A stretch of 64,000 nucleotides of DNA from CAYQLT01 sp964418425 (GTDB taxonomy: Bacteria > Bacillota > Limnochordia > Limnochordales > Geochordaceae): NCBI GenBank assembly GCA_964418425.1, contig CAYQLT010000008.1:1-64000 (forward strand). Reading direction: 5' to 3'. The notes under the pieces are model-generated. The model was not told where the DNA came from. It was given only the letters and a program-made list of their open reading frames with translations, and did no database searches. Numbering within the stretch: the stretch's first letter is position 1; the number at the start of each line of letters is the position of its first letter. This document shows positions 1-7,909 of the stretch, one piece after another. A program made the translations under genes and the position numbers.

Positions 1-960
1 ATCATCTCACGAGACCGCGCCTACCACGGTGTCACGCTGGGTGCGGTGAGCGCCACGGGACTTGCGGCCAACCGGCGGATGTTCGAGCCTCTCGTGCCGG
101 GCTTCCGGCACGGCCCGTCGCCTTACTGCTACCGGTGTTCGTTGGGGCTTGCGCCCGAGCGGTGTGGCCTGGCGTGCGCGGACTACCTGGCCCGGATGAT
201 CGACATGGAAGGCCCCGATACCGTCGCGGCCGTCATCGCGGAGCCCGTCCAGGGGGCGGGGGGCGTCATCGTCCCGCCCGAGGATTACCTGCGCCGGCTG
301 CGGGAGATCTGCACGCGCTACGGGGTGCTGCTCATCCTCGACGAGGTCATCACGGGCTTCGGCCGGGTGGGGGAATGGTTTGGAGCCCGTCGCTGGGGCG
401 TGCGGCCGGACATCATGACCTTTGCCAAGGGCCTCACCAGCGGATATGTGCCCCTTGGCGCGACGGCGGTGACGGACGAGATCTACGACGTGTTTCGGGC
501 CAACGAGGATCGTATGGGCGCCTTCCGGCACGGCAACACCTACAGCGGCCATCCGGCGGCGTGCGCGGCGGCGCTGGCCAACCTGGACATCCTGGAGCGG
601 GAGGATCTGCCGCGCAATGCCCGGGAGGTGGGCGCGTACCTGCTGGCGCGGCTTCGGGAACTGGAGTCGCACCCCATCGTGGGCCACGTGGACGGCGTGG
701 GCCTTCTGGCCCGGGTGGAGCTGGTGCGGGACCGCCAGAGCCGGGAGCCCTTTGCGCCGGGGCTGGGCGTGGGCGACCGGGTGGCACGGCGCGCCCGGGA
801 GCTGGGCGTCATCCTGCGGCCGATAGGGGACGTGCTGACCTTTTCGCCTCCCCTTTGCCTGCAAAAGGAGGATGCCGACCGGATCGTCCAGGCCGTGGAG
901 CAGGCCATCGGCGACCTCGAGCGAGAATTGGAGGCTCAGGGGCCGGCCGCAGGTTCGTGA
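1..960 (+). CDS. class III aminotransferase, 5' partial
   Basis: PLP-dependent transaminase of the class III (omega/4-aminobutyrate-type) family. The gene enters from outside the window; the frame is open from base 1, with SRDRAYHG at the very start, a typical segment of this family just after the cofactor phosphate site. The conserved core LLILDEVITGFGRVG (Asp binding the pyridine nitrogen) is followed by DIMTFAKGLTSGY, whose Lys is the Schiff-base residue. About 319 residues are visible, so roughly 120-140 N-terminal residues lie upstream. It precedes a PotDABC-like importer, an agmatinase and another aminotransferase, so an amine such as putrescine or a derived omega-amino acid is a plausible substrate. 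Substrate is inference; family assignment is firm. Confidence 0.9.
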   Translation: MISRDRAYHGVTLGAVSATGLAANRRMFEPLVPGFRHGPSPYCYRCSLGLAPERCGLACADYLARMIDMEGPDTVAAVIAEPVQGAGGVIVPPEDYLRRLREICTRYGVLLILDEVITGFGRVGEWFGARRWGVRPDIMTFAKGLTSGYVPLGATAVTDEIYDVFRANEDRMGAFRHGNTYSGHPAACAAALANLDILEREDLPRNAREVGAYLLARLRELESHPIVGHVDGVGLLARVELVRDRQSREPFAPGLGVGDRVARRARELGVILRPIGDVLTFSPPLCLQKEDADRIVQAVEQAIGDLERELEAQGPAAGS

Positions 961-1060
961 GGCGGCGTGGACAGGGGTGTTGAGCCTGGCGGGCGGGGAT
1001 GGCCTCCGGTCGCCGGGCGAGGAAAGGGAAGCGGGCCCCAGATTCACTGCCGGGGGAGTG

Positions 1061-2152
1061 ATGCCGGTGAAAGCGAGAGCAATGGGGCGGCGAGAGCTGT
1101 TGAAGGGCGCACTGGCGGCCGGTTCGGCCCTGACGGTTGGTGGCTCCTGGGTCAGGGCGCAGGCCCGGCCGCTCATCGTGGCCGTCTATGGGGGAATCTT
1201 CAAGGACGTTTTGGACAAGGTGCTCTTCGAGCCGTTTCGCAAGGAGACCGGCATCAGCGTGGAGTCCCGGCCGCAGCCGACGGGCCCGGTGATGTACGTG
1301 CAGCTGAGCCAGGCGGCCGCTGCCGGGCAGGCGCCGGTGGACGTGGCGATCATGTCCGCGACGATGGTCATGAAGGGGATGAGGGAGCGGCTCTGGCTAC
1401 CCTACGACGAGAGCCGGATGCCCAATCTTCAATACGTGGAGCGGCCCTTTTTCCGGCGCGAGGGCACGACGCTCTACACCGTCACCGCGCTGGCATGGTA
1501 CATCAATCTCGTTTACAACAGCCGCTACATCCGGACCAACCCCACCGAGTGGGCCGCCTTCTGGGATCCCCGCTATCGGGGGCAGCTGGGGCTCTTGGGC
1601 CTGGCCAACAACAGCTTCCTGCTGGACATCACCGCCAGGGTCTTCTTCGGCGGCAACCAGGCGCTCCAGACCCGGGACGGGATCGAGACGGTGCTGAAGA
1701 AGCTGGCCGAACTGAAGCCCAATGTGAAGCTCTGGTATCGGGACGAGGCGACGTTTGAGCAGGCCCTGCTTTCCGGTGAGGTGCCCATGGGGCAGCTGTA
1801 CAACGATGTCACGCAGGTCATGGTGGATAAAGGCGCCCCGGTGGTATCCGTCTTTCCCAAGGAAGGGCCCGTGGTGGATCGGGGCGAGTGGGTCGTGCTC
1901 CGCACCACCCCCAAGGCCGCCGATGCCTTCGCCTTCATCGATTACGCGTGCCGGCCGGACGTCCAGCAGCGGATCACCGAGAACCTGTACACCATCCCGA
2001 CGGTGCGGCACGAGTACATCCGCCTGCCCCAGGCTCTCGCCGACCGGGTGCTGGGGCCCGGGCCGGAGGGGGCCATCATCCCCGAGTACCGCATCTACCT
2101 GGACTGGGAGGACTGGATCAACGAGCGGTGGACCGAGACCCTCATCGGGTAG
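1061..2152 (+). CDS. potD: PotD-like extracellular solute-binding protein
   Basis: Periplasmic or surface binding protein for an ABC importer of the spermidine/putrescine (PotD) class. The 363-residue protein starts with a twin-arginine-like signal: RRELLKG followed by a hydrophobic Ala/Gly-rich stretch ending near VRAQA. The mature part begins LIVAVYGGIFKDV, as in family 1/6 binding proteins. ATG at 1061 is preceded by CGGGGGAG; an internal ATG at 1082 would still retain the signal. The open frame extends upstream to 872 but overlaps the previous gene without family similarity. It lies 106 bp before potA and is followed by two permeases, so it is the recognition component. Polyamine specificity is inferred from the agmatinase next door; the ligand could be another cationic or carboxylated compound. 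Confidence 0.88.
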   Translation: MPVKARAMGRRELLKGALAAGSALTVGGSWVRAQARPLIVAVYGGIFKDVLDKVLFEPFRKETGISVESRPQPTGPVMYVQLSQAAAAGQAPVDVAIMSATMVMKGMRERLWLPYDESRMPNLQYVERPFFRREGTTLYTVTALAWYINLVYNSRYIRTNPTEWAAFWDPRYRGQLGLLGLANNSFLLDITARVFFGGNQALQTRDGIETVLKKLAELKPNVKLWYRDEATFEQALLSGEVPMGQLYNDVTQVMVDKGAPVVSVFPKEGPVVDRGEWVVLRTTPKAADAFAFIDYACRPDVQQRITENLYTIPTVRHEYIRLPQALADRVLGPGPEGAIIPEYRIYLDWEDWINERWTETLIG

Positions 2153-2258
2153 AAAGGGACGCCCGAGCAGGCGGGGCCGGCGGCGCGGGCAGGTCGCCGG
2201 CTCCGCAGCCATCGCCGCCGGGTTCATGCGCATCGCAGGATGAGTTGCCTACGGCTCT

Positions 2259-3153
2259 ATGAGCTGCATACGCATCGTCGAGCTGGAGAAGCGCTTCGCA
2301 AGCGTGGTCGCGGTCGGTGGGATCTCCCTGACGGTACGGGACGGGGAGTTTCTCACGCTTCTCGGCCCCTCCGGATGCGGCAAGACCACCACGCTGCGGA
2401 TGGTGGCCGGCTTCGAGAGCCCGACCCGCGGCCGCATCTATTTCGACGACACCGAGGTCACCCACCTTCCGCCGTACCGCAGGGAGACGGGGATGGTGTT
2501 TCAGTCGCTGGCCCTCTTCCCCCACATGACCGTGGCGGAGAACATCGCGTACGGCCTGCGGATGCGGCGCACGCCGCCGACCGAGGTGAGCGCCCGGGTT
2601 CAGGAGATGCTCCGCTTGGTCCGGCTGGAAGGTCTGGAGGAGCGCAGACCTCACCAGCTATCGGGCGGGCAGCAGCAGCGGGTCGCCTTCGCGAGGGCGC
2701 TGGCCATCCGCCCCAAGATCCTGCTCCTGGATGAGCCGTTTGCGGCGCTGGATCGCAAGCTGCGGGAGGAGATGCAGGTCGAGCTGAAGCGGCTGCACTC
2801 CCAGCTNNNNNNNNNNNNNNNNNNNNNNNNNNNNNNNNNNNNNNNNNNNNNNNNNNNNNNNNNNNNNNNNNNNNNNNNNNNNNNNNNNNNNNNNNNNNNN
2901 NNNNNNGCGGGCCACCCTGATGGTCCGGCCCGAGTTCATCGGCATCGAAACCGGCGAGGAGGGCGGCATCCCGGCTCGGGTGGACCTGCTGCGCTTCGTG
3001 GGAGAGACGGTGGAGGTGCGCCTGCTGACCGCGGCAGGCCGGGAAGTGGTGGCATCCCAGCCGTATGCGGCTGCACGCCACCTGGCAGCGGGCGCGCAGG
3101 TTCGACTTCGCATCGATTCCGGTCAGGTGCGGGTGTTGGAGGAGGGCGCCTGA
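2259..3153 (+). CDS. potA: PotA-like ABC transporter ATP-binding protein (interrupted by assembly gap)
   Basis: ATPase subunit of the polyamine-type importer. Before the gap there is Walker A ([10 protein letters not shown]), the Q-loop region, the signature [15 protein letters not shown] and Walker [13 protein letters not shown]. After the gap comes the C-terminal TOBE-like domain, ending [15 protein letters not shown]. The two parts lie in different frames only because the gap was filled with 100 Ns. The parts total about 265 residues against some 350-370 for PotA, so about 250-330 bp is probably missing, including the H-loop. The stop overlaps the potB start as TGATG (translational coupling). 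A nearby ATG at 2240 is out of frame. Confidence 0.88.
2807..2906. other. assembly gap, 100 N, inside potA
   Basis: Run of exactly 100 N. The flanks share no sequence. Comparison with usual PotA length implies that roughly 250-330 bp is really missing, so the length is a placeholder. Confidence 0.97.
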
Positions 3154-4016
3154 TGCGCTGGGCACCGGCCTGGGTTCGAGCGCTCGTGGTGGGCTATCCG
3201 CTGGTTTTCCTTTTGCTTCTGTTCGCCGTTCCCATGGTGCTGCTGGTGGTGCTGAGCTTTTACCGCAACATCCCGGGAGGTTCCTACGAGCCCGCCTTCA
3301 CGCTGGAAAACTACGCCCGCTCGCTGCGGCCGCTTTACGTGAAGCGCCTGGGGTTCACCGTCGGCATATCGGGGCTGACCGCCCTCACGTGTCTTGTGCT
3401 GGCCTTCCCGTACACCTACTACGTCGCCCGCATCGCTTCGCCCCGTGTGCGCAAACTGGCGTTGTGGCTTGCCGTCAGCACCCTGTGGCTCACGTACGTG
3501 GTGCGGGCGTTCGGATGGTCCGTCCTTCTCTCCCGAAGCAGCGGCATCGGGCAGCTTTTAGCGTGGCTGGGCCTGGTGGAGGTCCCCCCGAGTTACACGC
3601 CCGGCTTTGCGGCGACGCTCGTCGGTTTCGTTTACGTGTACCTTCCGTTCATGATCTTCTCCCTTTACGGAACGATGCAGAGCATCCACCGGGAGCTGGA
3701 GGAGGCCTCCATGAACCTGGGGGCGAACCGGTTTGCGACCCTTCGGCACGTGGTGCTGCCCCTGGCGCGCCCGGGGATGGTGGCAGGTTCGGTGCTCGTC
3801 TTCCTGCTGGCGATGGGGACCTACGTCGTTCCGGCCATCCTGGGAAGGCCCCAGGAGTGGACCCTGCCCGTCCTCATCACCGACCAGGTGGCCTACGAGA
3901 GCAACATCCCCTTTGGAGCGGCCCTCTCCATGGTGCTGGCCGTTATCATCGGCTTCCTGCTGGGCCTGGCCGGCAGGCTCTTGGGCGGCAGCGCGGTGCT
4001 GGTGCGGCGTGGGTAG
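3153..4016 (+). CDS. potB: PotB-like ABC transporter permease
   Basis: Inner-membrane permease of the spermidine/putrescine importer family, 287 residues. It has six predicted membrane segments, starting with a hydrophobic stretch at residues 9-33 (ALVVGYPLVFLLLLF). The cytoplasmic EAA loop that contacts the ATPase is visible as EEASMNLGANRFATLRHV, followed by LPLARPGM. The start overlaps the potA stop by one base (TGATG), and the 3' end abuts or overlaps potC. Together with potC it forms the transmembrane channel. Family assignment is certain; the transported solute is inferred from context. Confidence 0.9.
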   Translation: MRWAPAWVRALVVGYPLVFLLLLFAVPMVLLVVLSFYRNIPGGSYEPAFTLENYARSLRPLYVKRLGFTVGISGLTALTCLVLAFPYTYYVARIASPRVRKLALWLAVSTLWLTYVVRAFGWSVLLSRSSGIGQLLAWLGLVEVPPSYTPGFAATLVGFVYVYLPFMIFSLYGTMQSIHRELEEASMNLGANRFATLRHVVLPLARPGMVAGSVLVFLLAMGTYVVPAILGRPQEWTLPVLITDQVAYESNIPFGAALSMVLAVIIGFLLGLAGRLLGGSAVLVRRG

Positions 4017-4029
4017 GGGCGAGCGGGCG

Positions 4030-4821
4030 GTGACGGTGCGGCCGGACGGCGCGGTTCGGGTGCTGGGCGCGGGCTTCTGGGTGGTCGCCCTGTTTTTGAT
4101 GGCCCCCCTGGTGGTCATCGTGGGGGCTTCCCTCACCCGCAGCCAGTTCATGGGCTTTCCGCCCGAGGGGCTCTCCTTGCGCTGGTATGCGGAGCTGGCC
4201 AAAAGCCGCGATTGGATGGACGCGATTCGTGTCACGCTGATGGTGGCCCTGGCGTCGGCGGTCTTGGCCACCTCGGTGGGGTTCACGTTGGCGGTGGCCC
4301 TGGAGCGGATCCGGCCCCGGGCCGGCGGGGTGCTGTTCGCCCTGGGCGTCCTGCCGGTGCTGTTGCCGCCCGTGGTGGCCGGGGTGGCCTTCGTCATCTT
4401 CTTCTACCAGGTGGGGCTGCGGGCCGGGGTGGCGAAGTTGATCCTCGCCCACGCGGTGATCCACTCGCCCTTCCCGCTGGTGCTGATCCGAAGCGCCCTG
4501 GAGCGGATCCACCCGGAGATGGAGGAGGCGGCCATGAACCTCGGGGCCGGCCCGGTGGCCGTGCTGCGCACCGTCACGGTGCCGCTTCTGGCGAGCGAAG
4601 TTCTGGCGAGCTTGCTCTTCGCGTTTGTGCTGTCGCTCAACGAGTTCATCGTCGCCTTCCTGGTCTCCACCTTCACCGTGACGACGCTTCCGATTCAAAT
4701 CTTCTCGTCTCTGCGGTACTCGTACTCGCCGGTCATCGCTGCCGCCTCCACGCTTTTCATCGCTGCCACTTTCGCCATCGTGTACATGGTGGATCGGTTC
4801 ACCCGGGGCCTGTGGCGGTGA
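4030..4821 (+). CDS. potC: PotC-like ABC transporter permease
   Basis: Second permease of the importer, about 263 residues with six membrane segments. The first is GFWVVALFLMAPLVVIVG, and the EAA loop reads EEAAMNLGAGPVAVLRTV. Start choice: GTG at 4030 has an AGGGG 10 bases upstream; GTG at 4009, overlapping the potB stop, is equally in frame and adds seven residues. The domain LSLNEFIVAFL, typical of PotC, is near the C-terminus. It closes the transporter operon, and the agmatinase gene follows after 165 bp of GC-rich sequence. Confident on family; start uncertain. Confidence 0.88.
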   Translation: MTVRPDGAVRVLGAGFWVVALFLMAPLVVIVGASLTRSQFMGFPPEGLSLRWYAELAKSRDWMDAIRVTLMVALASAVLATSVGFTLAVALERIRPRAGGVLFALGVLPVLLPPVVAGVAFVIFFYQVGLRAGVAKLILAHAVIHSPFPLVLIRSALERIHPEMEEAAMNLGAGPVAVLRTVTVPLLASEVLASLLFAFVLSLNEFIVAFLVSTFTVTTLPIQIFSSLRYSYSPVIAAASTLFIAATFAIVYMVDRFTRGLWR

Positions 4822-4986
4822 GGGCGGCGAGGCGGCGGGGCGGCAGGCTGCCGGCACCGGCCGGGACGGCACGGCGGCTACGCCGCGCCGGGACGGCCCA
4901 CTGGCGGGACCGCCCGACGAGCGGGCCGGATGGCAGGGCCGCCGGCGCAAGGAACCCTGGACGGCGGGCTTGGGGGGAGCGACGGA

Positions 4987-5937
4987 ATGGGAAAGTATCG
5001 GCCGGCCAGTTCGCTGGAGTCTCCCCGCTTTGCCGGGGTGCGCACCTTCATGCGCCTGCCCCATGTGCGTACCCTGGAAGGCGTGGACTTCGTGGTGGTG
5101 GGCATCCCGTGGGACGATGCGGTCACCAACCGGCCGGGGGCGAGGTTCGGGCCGGAGGCGATCCGGCGTGCCTCCATCATGCTGCGGCCCTTCAACCTGG
5201 CGCTGCAGGTGGGTATCTTCGACCACCTCTCCGGCGTGGACTACGGGGATGTTCCCGTGGTGCCGGGCTACATCGAGGACACCTACGCCCGCATCGAGCA
5301 GGAGTTCGAGAATATAGCGAGGGCGGGCGTGGTGCCGTTTGCGCTGGGAGGCGACCACTCGGTCAGCCTCGGAGAGCTGCGGGGTTTGGCAAGAGCTCAC
5401 GGGCGGCTGGCGCTGGTCCACATCGACGCGCACCTGGATACTCTGGATCAGTACTTCGGCAAGCGGTACAACCATGGGACTCCTTTCCGTCGCGCCGTCG
5501 AAGAGGGTCTGGTGGACCCCCAAAGCAGCATCCAGGTGGGCATCCGCGGCCCGGGATACGGCCCGGACGACTACGAAGCGTCACGAGGTCTTGGGTACGA
5601 GCTTTTGACCATGGCGGACGTGGAGGCGATGGGGCTTACGGCGGTGCGGGACCGCATCCACCGCCGGGTGGGGGCGCGGCCCTGCTTCATCTCCATCGAC
5701 GTGGACGCCGTCGACCCGGCGTACGCACCCGGCACCGGCACCCCGGAGGTGGGGGGCTTCACCAGCCGGGAGATCCTGGCGCTGGTGCGGGGGCTTGCGG
5801 GCCTGCGGTTTGTGGGGGCCGACGTGGTGGAGGTGCTGCCGGCCCTTGACGGCGCGGAGGTGACGGCCACCCTGGCGGCCAATCTCGTCTACGAGCTGAT
5901 CAGCCTGCTCGCCCTTGGGAGGAAGGAGAGGCCATGA
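4987..5937 (+). CDS. speB: agmatinase/ureohydrolase
   Basis: Binuclear manganese ureohydrolase of the arginase/agmatinase family; agmatinase converts agmatine to putrescine and urea. All metal-ligand motifs are present: GGDHS (residues ~118-122), DAHLD, and SIDVDAVDPAYAPGTGTPE with its two Asp ligands. ATG at 4987 is preceded by GGGGGGAGCG; an in-frame ATG at 4930 would add 19 residues of non-conserved sequence. The stop overlaps the start of the next aminotransferase by four bases (ATGA). Placement behind potDABC supports agmatine or guanidino-compound catabolism. Related enzymes such as guanidinobutyrase or proclavaminate amidinohydrolase cannot be excluded from sequence alone. Confidence 0.87.
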   Translation: MGKYRPASSLESPRFAGVRTFMRLPHVRTLEGVDFVVVGIPWDDAVTNRPGARFGPEAIRRASIMLRPFNLALQVGIFDHLSGVDYGDVPVVPGYIEDTYARIEQEFENIARAGVVPFALGGDHSVSLGELRGLARAHGRLALVHIDAHLDTLDQYFGKRYNHGTPFRRAVEEGLVDPQSSIQVGIRGPGYGPDDYEASRGLGYELLTMADVEAMGLTAVRDRIHRRVGARPCFISIDVDAVDPAYAPGTGTPEVGGFTSREILALVRGLAGLRFVGADVVEVLPALDGAEVTATLAANLVYELISLLALGRKERP

Positions 5938-7115
5938 CGATGGCCCCCGCCCGCCCCACCGGGTCGCTCAAGGCCCGGCAGTTTACCGAGTCGGTCATCC
6001 GGCGCATGACCCGGCTGGCGGATGCGACAGGGGCCATCAATCTGGCCCAGGGCTTTCCGGATGTCGACCCGCCGGGCGCCCTCAAGGAGGCGGCCGTCCA
6101 GGCCATCCAGGGCGGCTTCAACCAGTATGCGACCACCTTCGGGGACGAAGCGCTGCGCCGGGCCCTTTCGGCGCACTACGCCCGCCTCGGGCTTGAGTTC
6201 GACCCCGAGACCGAGGTGACGGTGACCTGCGGGGCGACGGAGGCCATGGTGGCCACCATCTTCGCCCTGGTGGACCCCGGCGACGAGGTGGTGGTCTTCG
6301 AGCCCTTCTACGAAAACTACGGCCCAGCGGCCATCCTGACGGGCGCCAGGCCCCGCTACGTGCGCCTGCAGATGCCGGAGGACCCCGACGGGCCCTGGTG
6401 GTTCGACCCGAAGGAGCTTGAGAGCGCGTTCTCGACGGCCACCCGGGCCGTCATCGTCAACACGCCCCACAATCCGACCGGGAAAGTCTTCACCCGTGCC
6501 GAGCTGCAGCAGATCGCGGACCTTGCCTGCCGATATGACGCCTGGGTCTTCACCGATGAGATCTACGAGCACATCCTGTACGACGGCCGGGAGCACGTGC
6601 GCATGGCCACCCTGCCCGGCATGCGGGAGCGCACCGTCACGGTGTCGGGAGCATCCAAGACCTTCTCGGTGACGGGATGGCGGGTGGGATGGGCCATCGC
6701 ACCCCCGCAGGCCACGCAAGCCATCCGCAAGGTTCACGACTTCCTGACGGTGGGGGCTCCGGCGCCGCTGCAGCAGGCGCTGAGCCACGCGCTGAGATGG
6801 GGCCCGGGCTACACCCGGCAGCTGGCCGCAAGCTACGCCGCCAGGCGCAGGGTGCTGCTGGAGGGTTTGCGCGGCCTGGGGTGGGTGGCCTACCGCCCGC
6901 AAGGGGCTTACTACCTGCTGGTGGACGCCTCGCCTTTGGGCAGCGACGACGTGGCCATCGCCGAGCGGCTGGTGCGGGAGGCGGGCGTGGCCACCGTGCC
7001 GGGATCCAGCTTCTACCACTCCCGCCCCCCTCGCCCCTTCCTGCGCTTTGCGTTCGCCCGTTCGGAGGCCACCCTGAAGGAGGCGTTACGCCGGCTGCAT
7101 GCGGCCTACGGGTAA
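5934..7115 (+). CDS. class I/II pyridoxal-phosphate aminotransferase
   Basis: Fold-type I aminotransferase of 393 residues, similar in layout to kynurenine/aspartate-type transaminases. Visible landmarks are INLAQGFPD near the N-terminus, TCGATEAM (phosphate-site region), NTPHNPTGKVF, WVFTDEIYEH and SGASKTFSVTGWRVGW with the Schiff-base Lys; the final RFAF carries the substrate carboxylate-binding Arg. It is translationally coupled to the agmatinase through an ATGA overlap, so it probably acts on the product chain of that enzyme or supplies an amino acceptor. The exact substrate cannot be read from sequence. Confidence 0.88.
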   Translation: MTMAPARPTGSLKARQFTESVIRRMTRLADATGAINLAQGFPDVDPPGALKEAAVQAIQGGFNQYATTFGDEALRRALSAHYARLGLEFDPETEVTVTCGATEAMVATIFALVDPGDEVVVFEPFYENYGPAAILTGARPRYVRLQMPEDPDGPWWFDPKELESAFSTATRAVIVNTPHNPTGKVFTRAELQQIADLACRYDAWVFTDEIYEHILYDGREHVRMATLPGMRERTVTVSGASKTFSVTGWRVGWAIAPPQATQAIRKVHDFLTVGAPAPLQQALSHALRWGPGYTRQLAASYAARRRVLLEGLRGLGWVAYRPQGAYYLLVDASPLGSDDVAIAERLVREAGVATVPGSSFYHSRPPRPFLRFAFARSEATLKEALRRLHAAYG

Positions 7116-7179
7116 CGGCCCCGGTGGGCGGACTGTTTGGGTTGCCCATCCTCCCCGCCCGAGCCCTTGCCGGCCCGTC

Positions 7180-7767
7180 TCAGGGATCCAGGCCCAAGAT
7201 GTCCACGGCGATGCGGTCGGAGAGCTTTCGGCAGAATTCCTCGACGGCCTCCCAGCTATTCCACGGAGCCTGGATCCCCCGGTACTTGCTGAGGTCAACC
7301 GACGTCCGATCGTAGGGCTTCGGTTCCGCCAGCTGCTTGCAAAGTTGCCGGGTGACCGTCTCGCCGCTTTGCTGAGGGTAGAGCCGGTCGAGGGGCCGTA
7401 GAGCGTCGGTCGCACCTTCCGCCAGCCGGTAGCAAAGCGCGCACAGATCCACGTAGTCGCGCGTGGCGTTGCGTGTCACCACAAGCCAGGCCTTGATTCG
7501 AGCCATTTCCTGCAGCGTCGGGACCCGGATGCCCTGTATGACTACGGTTTCCAAGGGCTCCGTCCGAATCAACTGGCGAATGCCGGTGTCGATACCCTGA
7601 AATCGGCCGAGAATCATGACCGGGGGGCGCAGCCGGCTGGTTTGCCAGCCGGCCAGAGACTCAAGCGCTGCCGTTCCGCCCACGAGCACCAGTTCGGGGA
7701 AATGAGACTGCAGCAACCGCTGCGCCTCCAGCAGCCTGGCCCATTCTGCCTCGCTCAACCGCGACAC
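7180..7767 (-). CDS. AbiEii-like nucleotidyltransferase-fold protein lacking obvious catalytic Asp pair
   Basis: The protein begins with SRLSEAEWARLLEAQRLLQ and has the LVLVGGTAALESLAGW segment typical of AbiEii/AbiGii-type nucleotidyltransferases. The C-terminal half (RVPTLQEMARIKAWLV ... TRDYVDLCAL) matches the lysine-helix and DF/YVDL region of that family. After GGTA the usual Ser-x-Asp-x-Asp strand is not visible: the sequence runs TSRLRPPVMILGRFQG. The protein is therefore either divergent or inactive. No AbiEi-like antitoxin partner is adjacent. Start uncertain: GTG 7767 or TTG 7758 are favoured; the open frame reaches 7866 without similarity. It is 142 bp downstream of the M16 pair on the same strand. 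Confidence 0.55.
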   Translation of the reverse strand: MSRLSEAEWARLLEAQRLLQSHFPELVLVGGTAALESLAGWQTSRLRPPVMILGRFQGIDTGIRQLIRTEPLETVVIQGIRVPTLQEMARIKAWLVVTRNATRDYVDLCALCYRLAEGATDALRPLDRLYPQQSGETVTRQLCKQLAEPKPYDRTSVDLSKYRGIQAPWNSWEAVEEFCRKLSDRIAVDILGLDP

Positions 7768-7909
7768 CTCGAAGCACCGCGATCTTCTCGCTGTCAGGCG
7801 CCCCTTACATGATAGTCGTGGCGGCGAGCGAGCACAATGCAACGACTGCAGCCCCCTGACCCACAACGCCCCGGCGGCCTGCGTGCCGGTGGGGGTGCAG
7901 AAAACCCGA

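Noticed and set aside
2259..4016. PotA-PotB fusion frame
   Set aside because: It crosses the N run, and the stretch after the gap in that frame has no similarity. The PotA end is in another frame and PotB starts at 3153.
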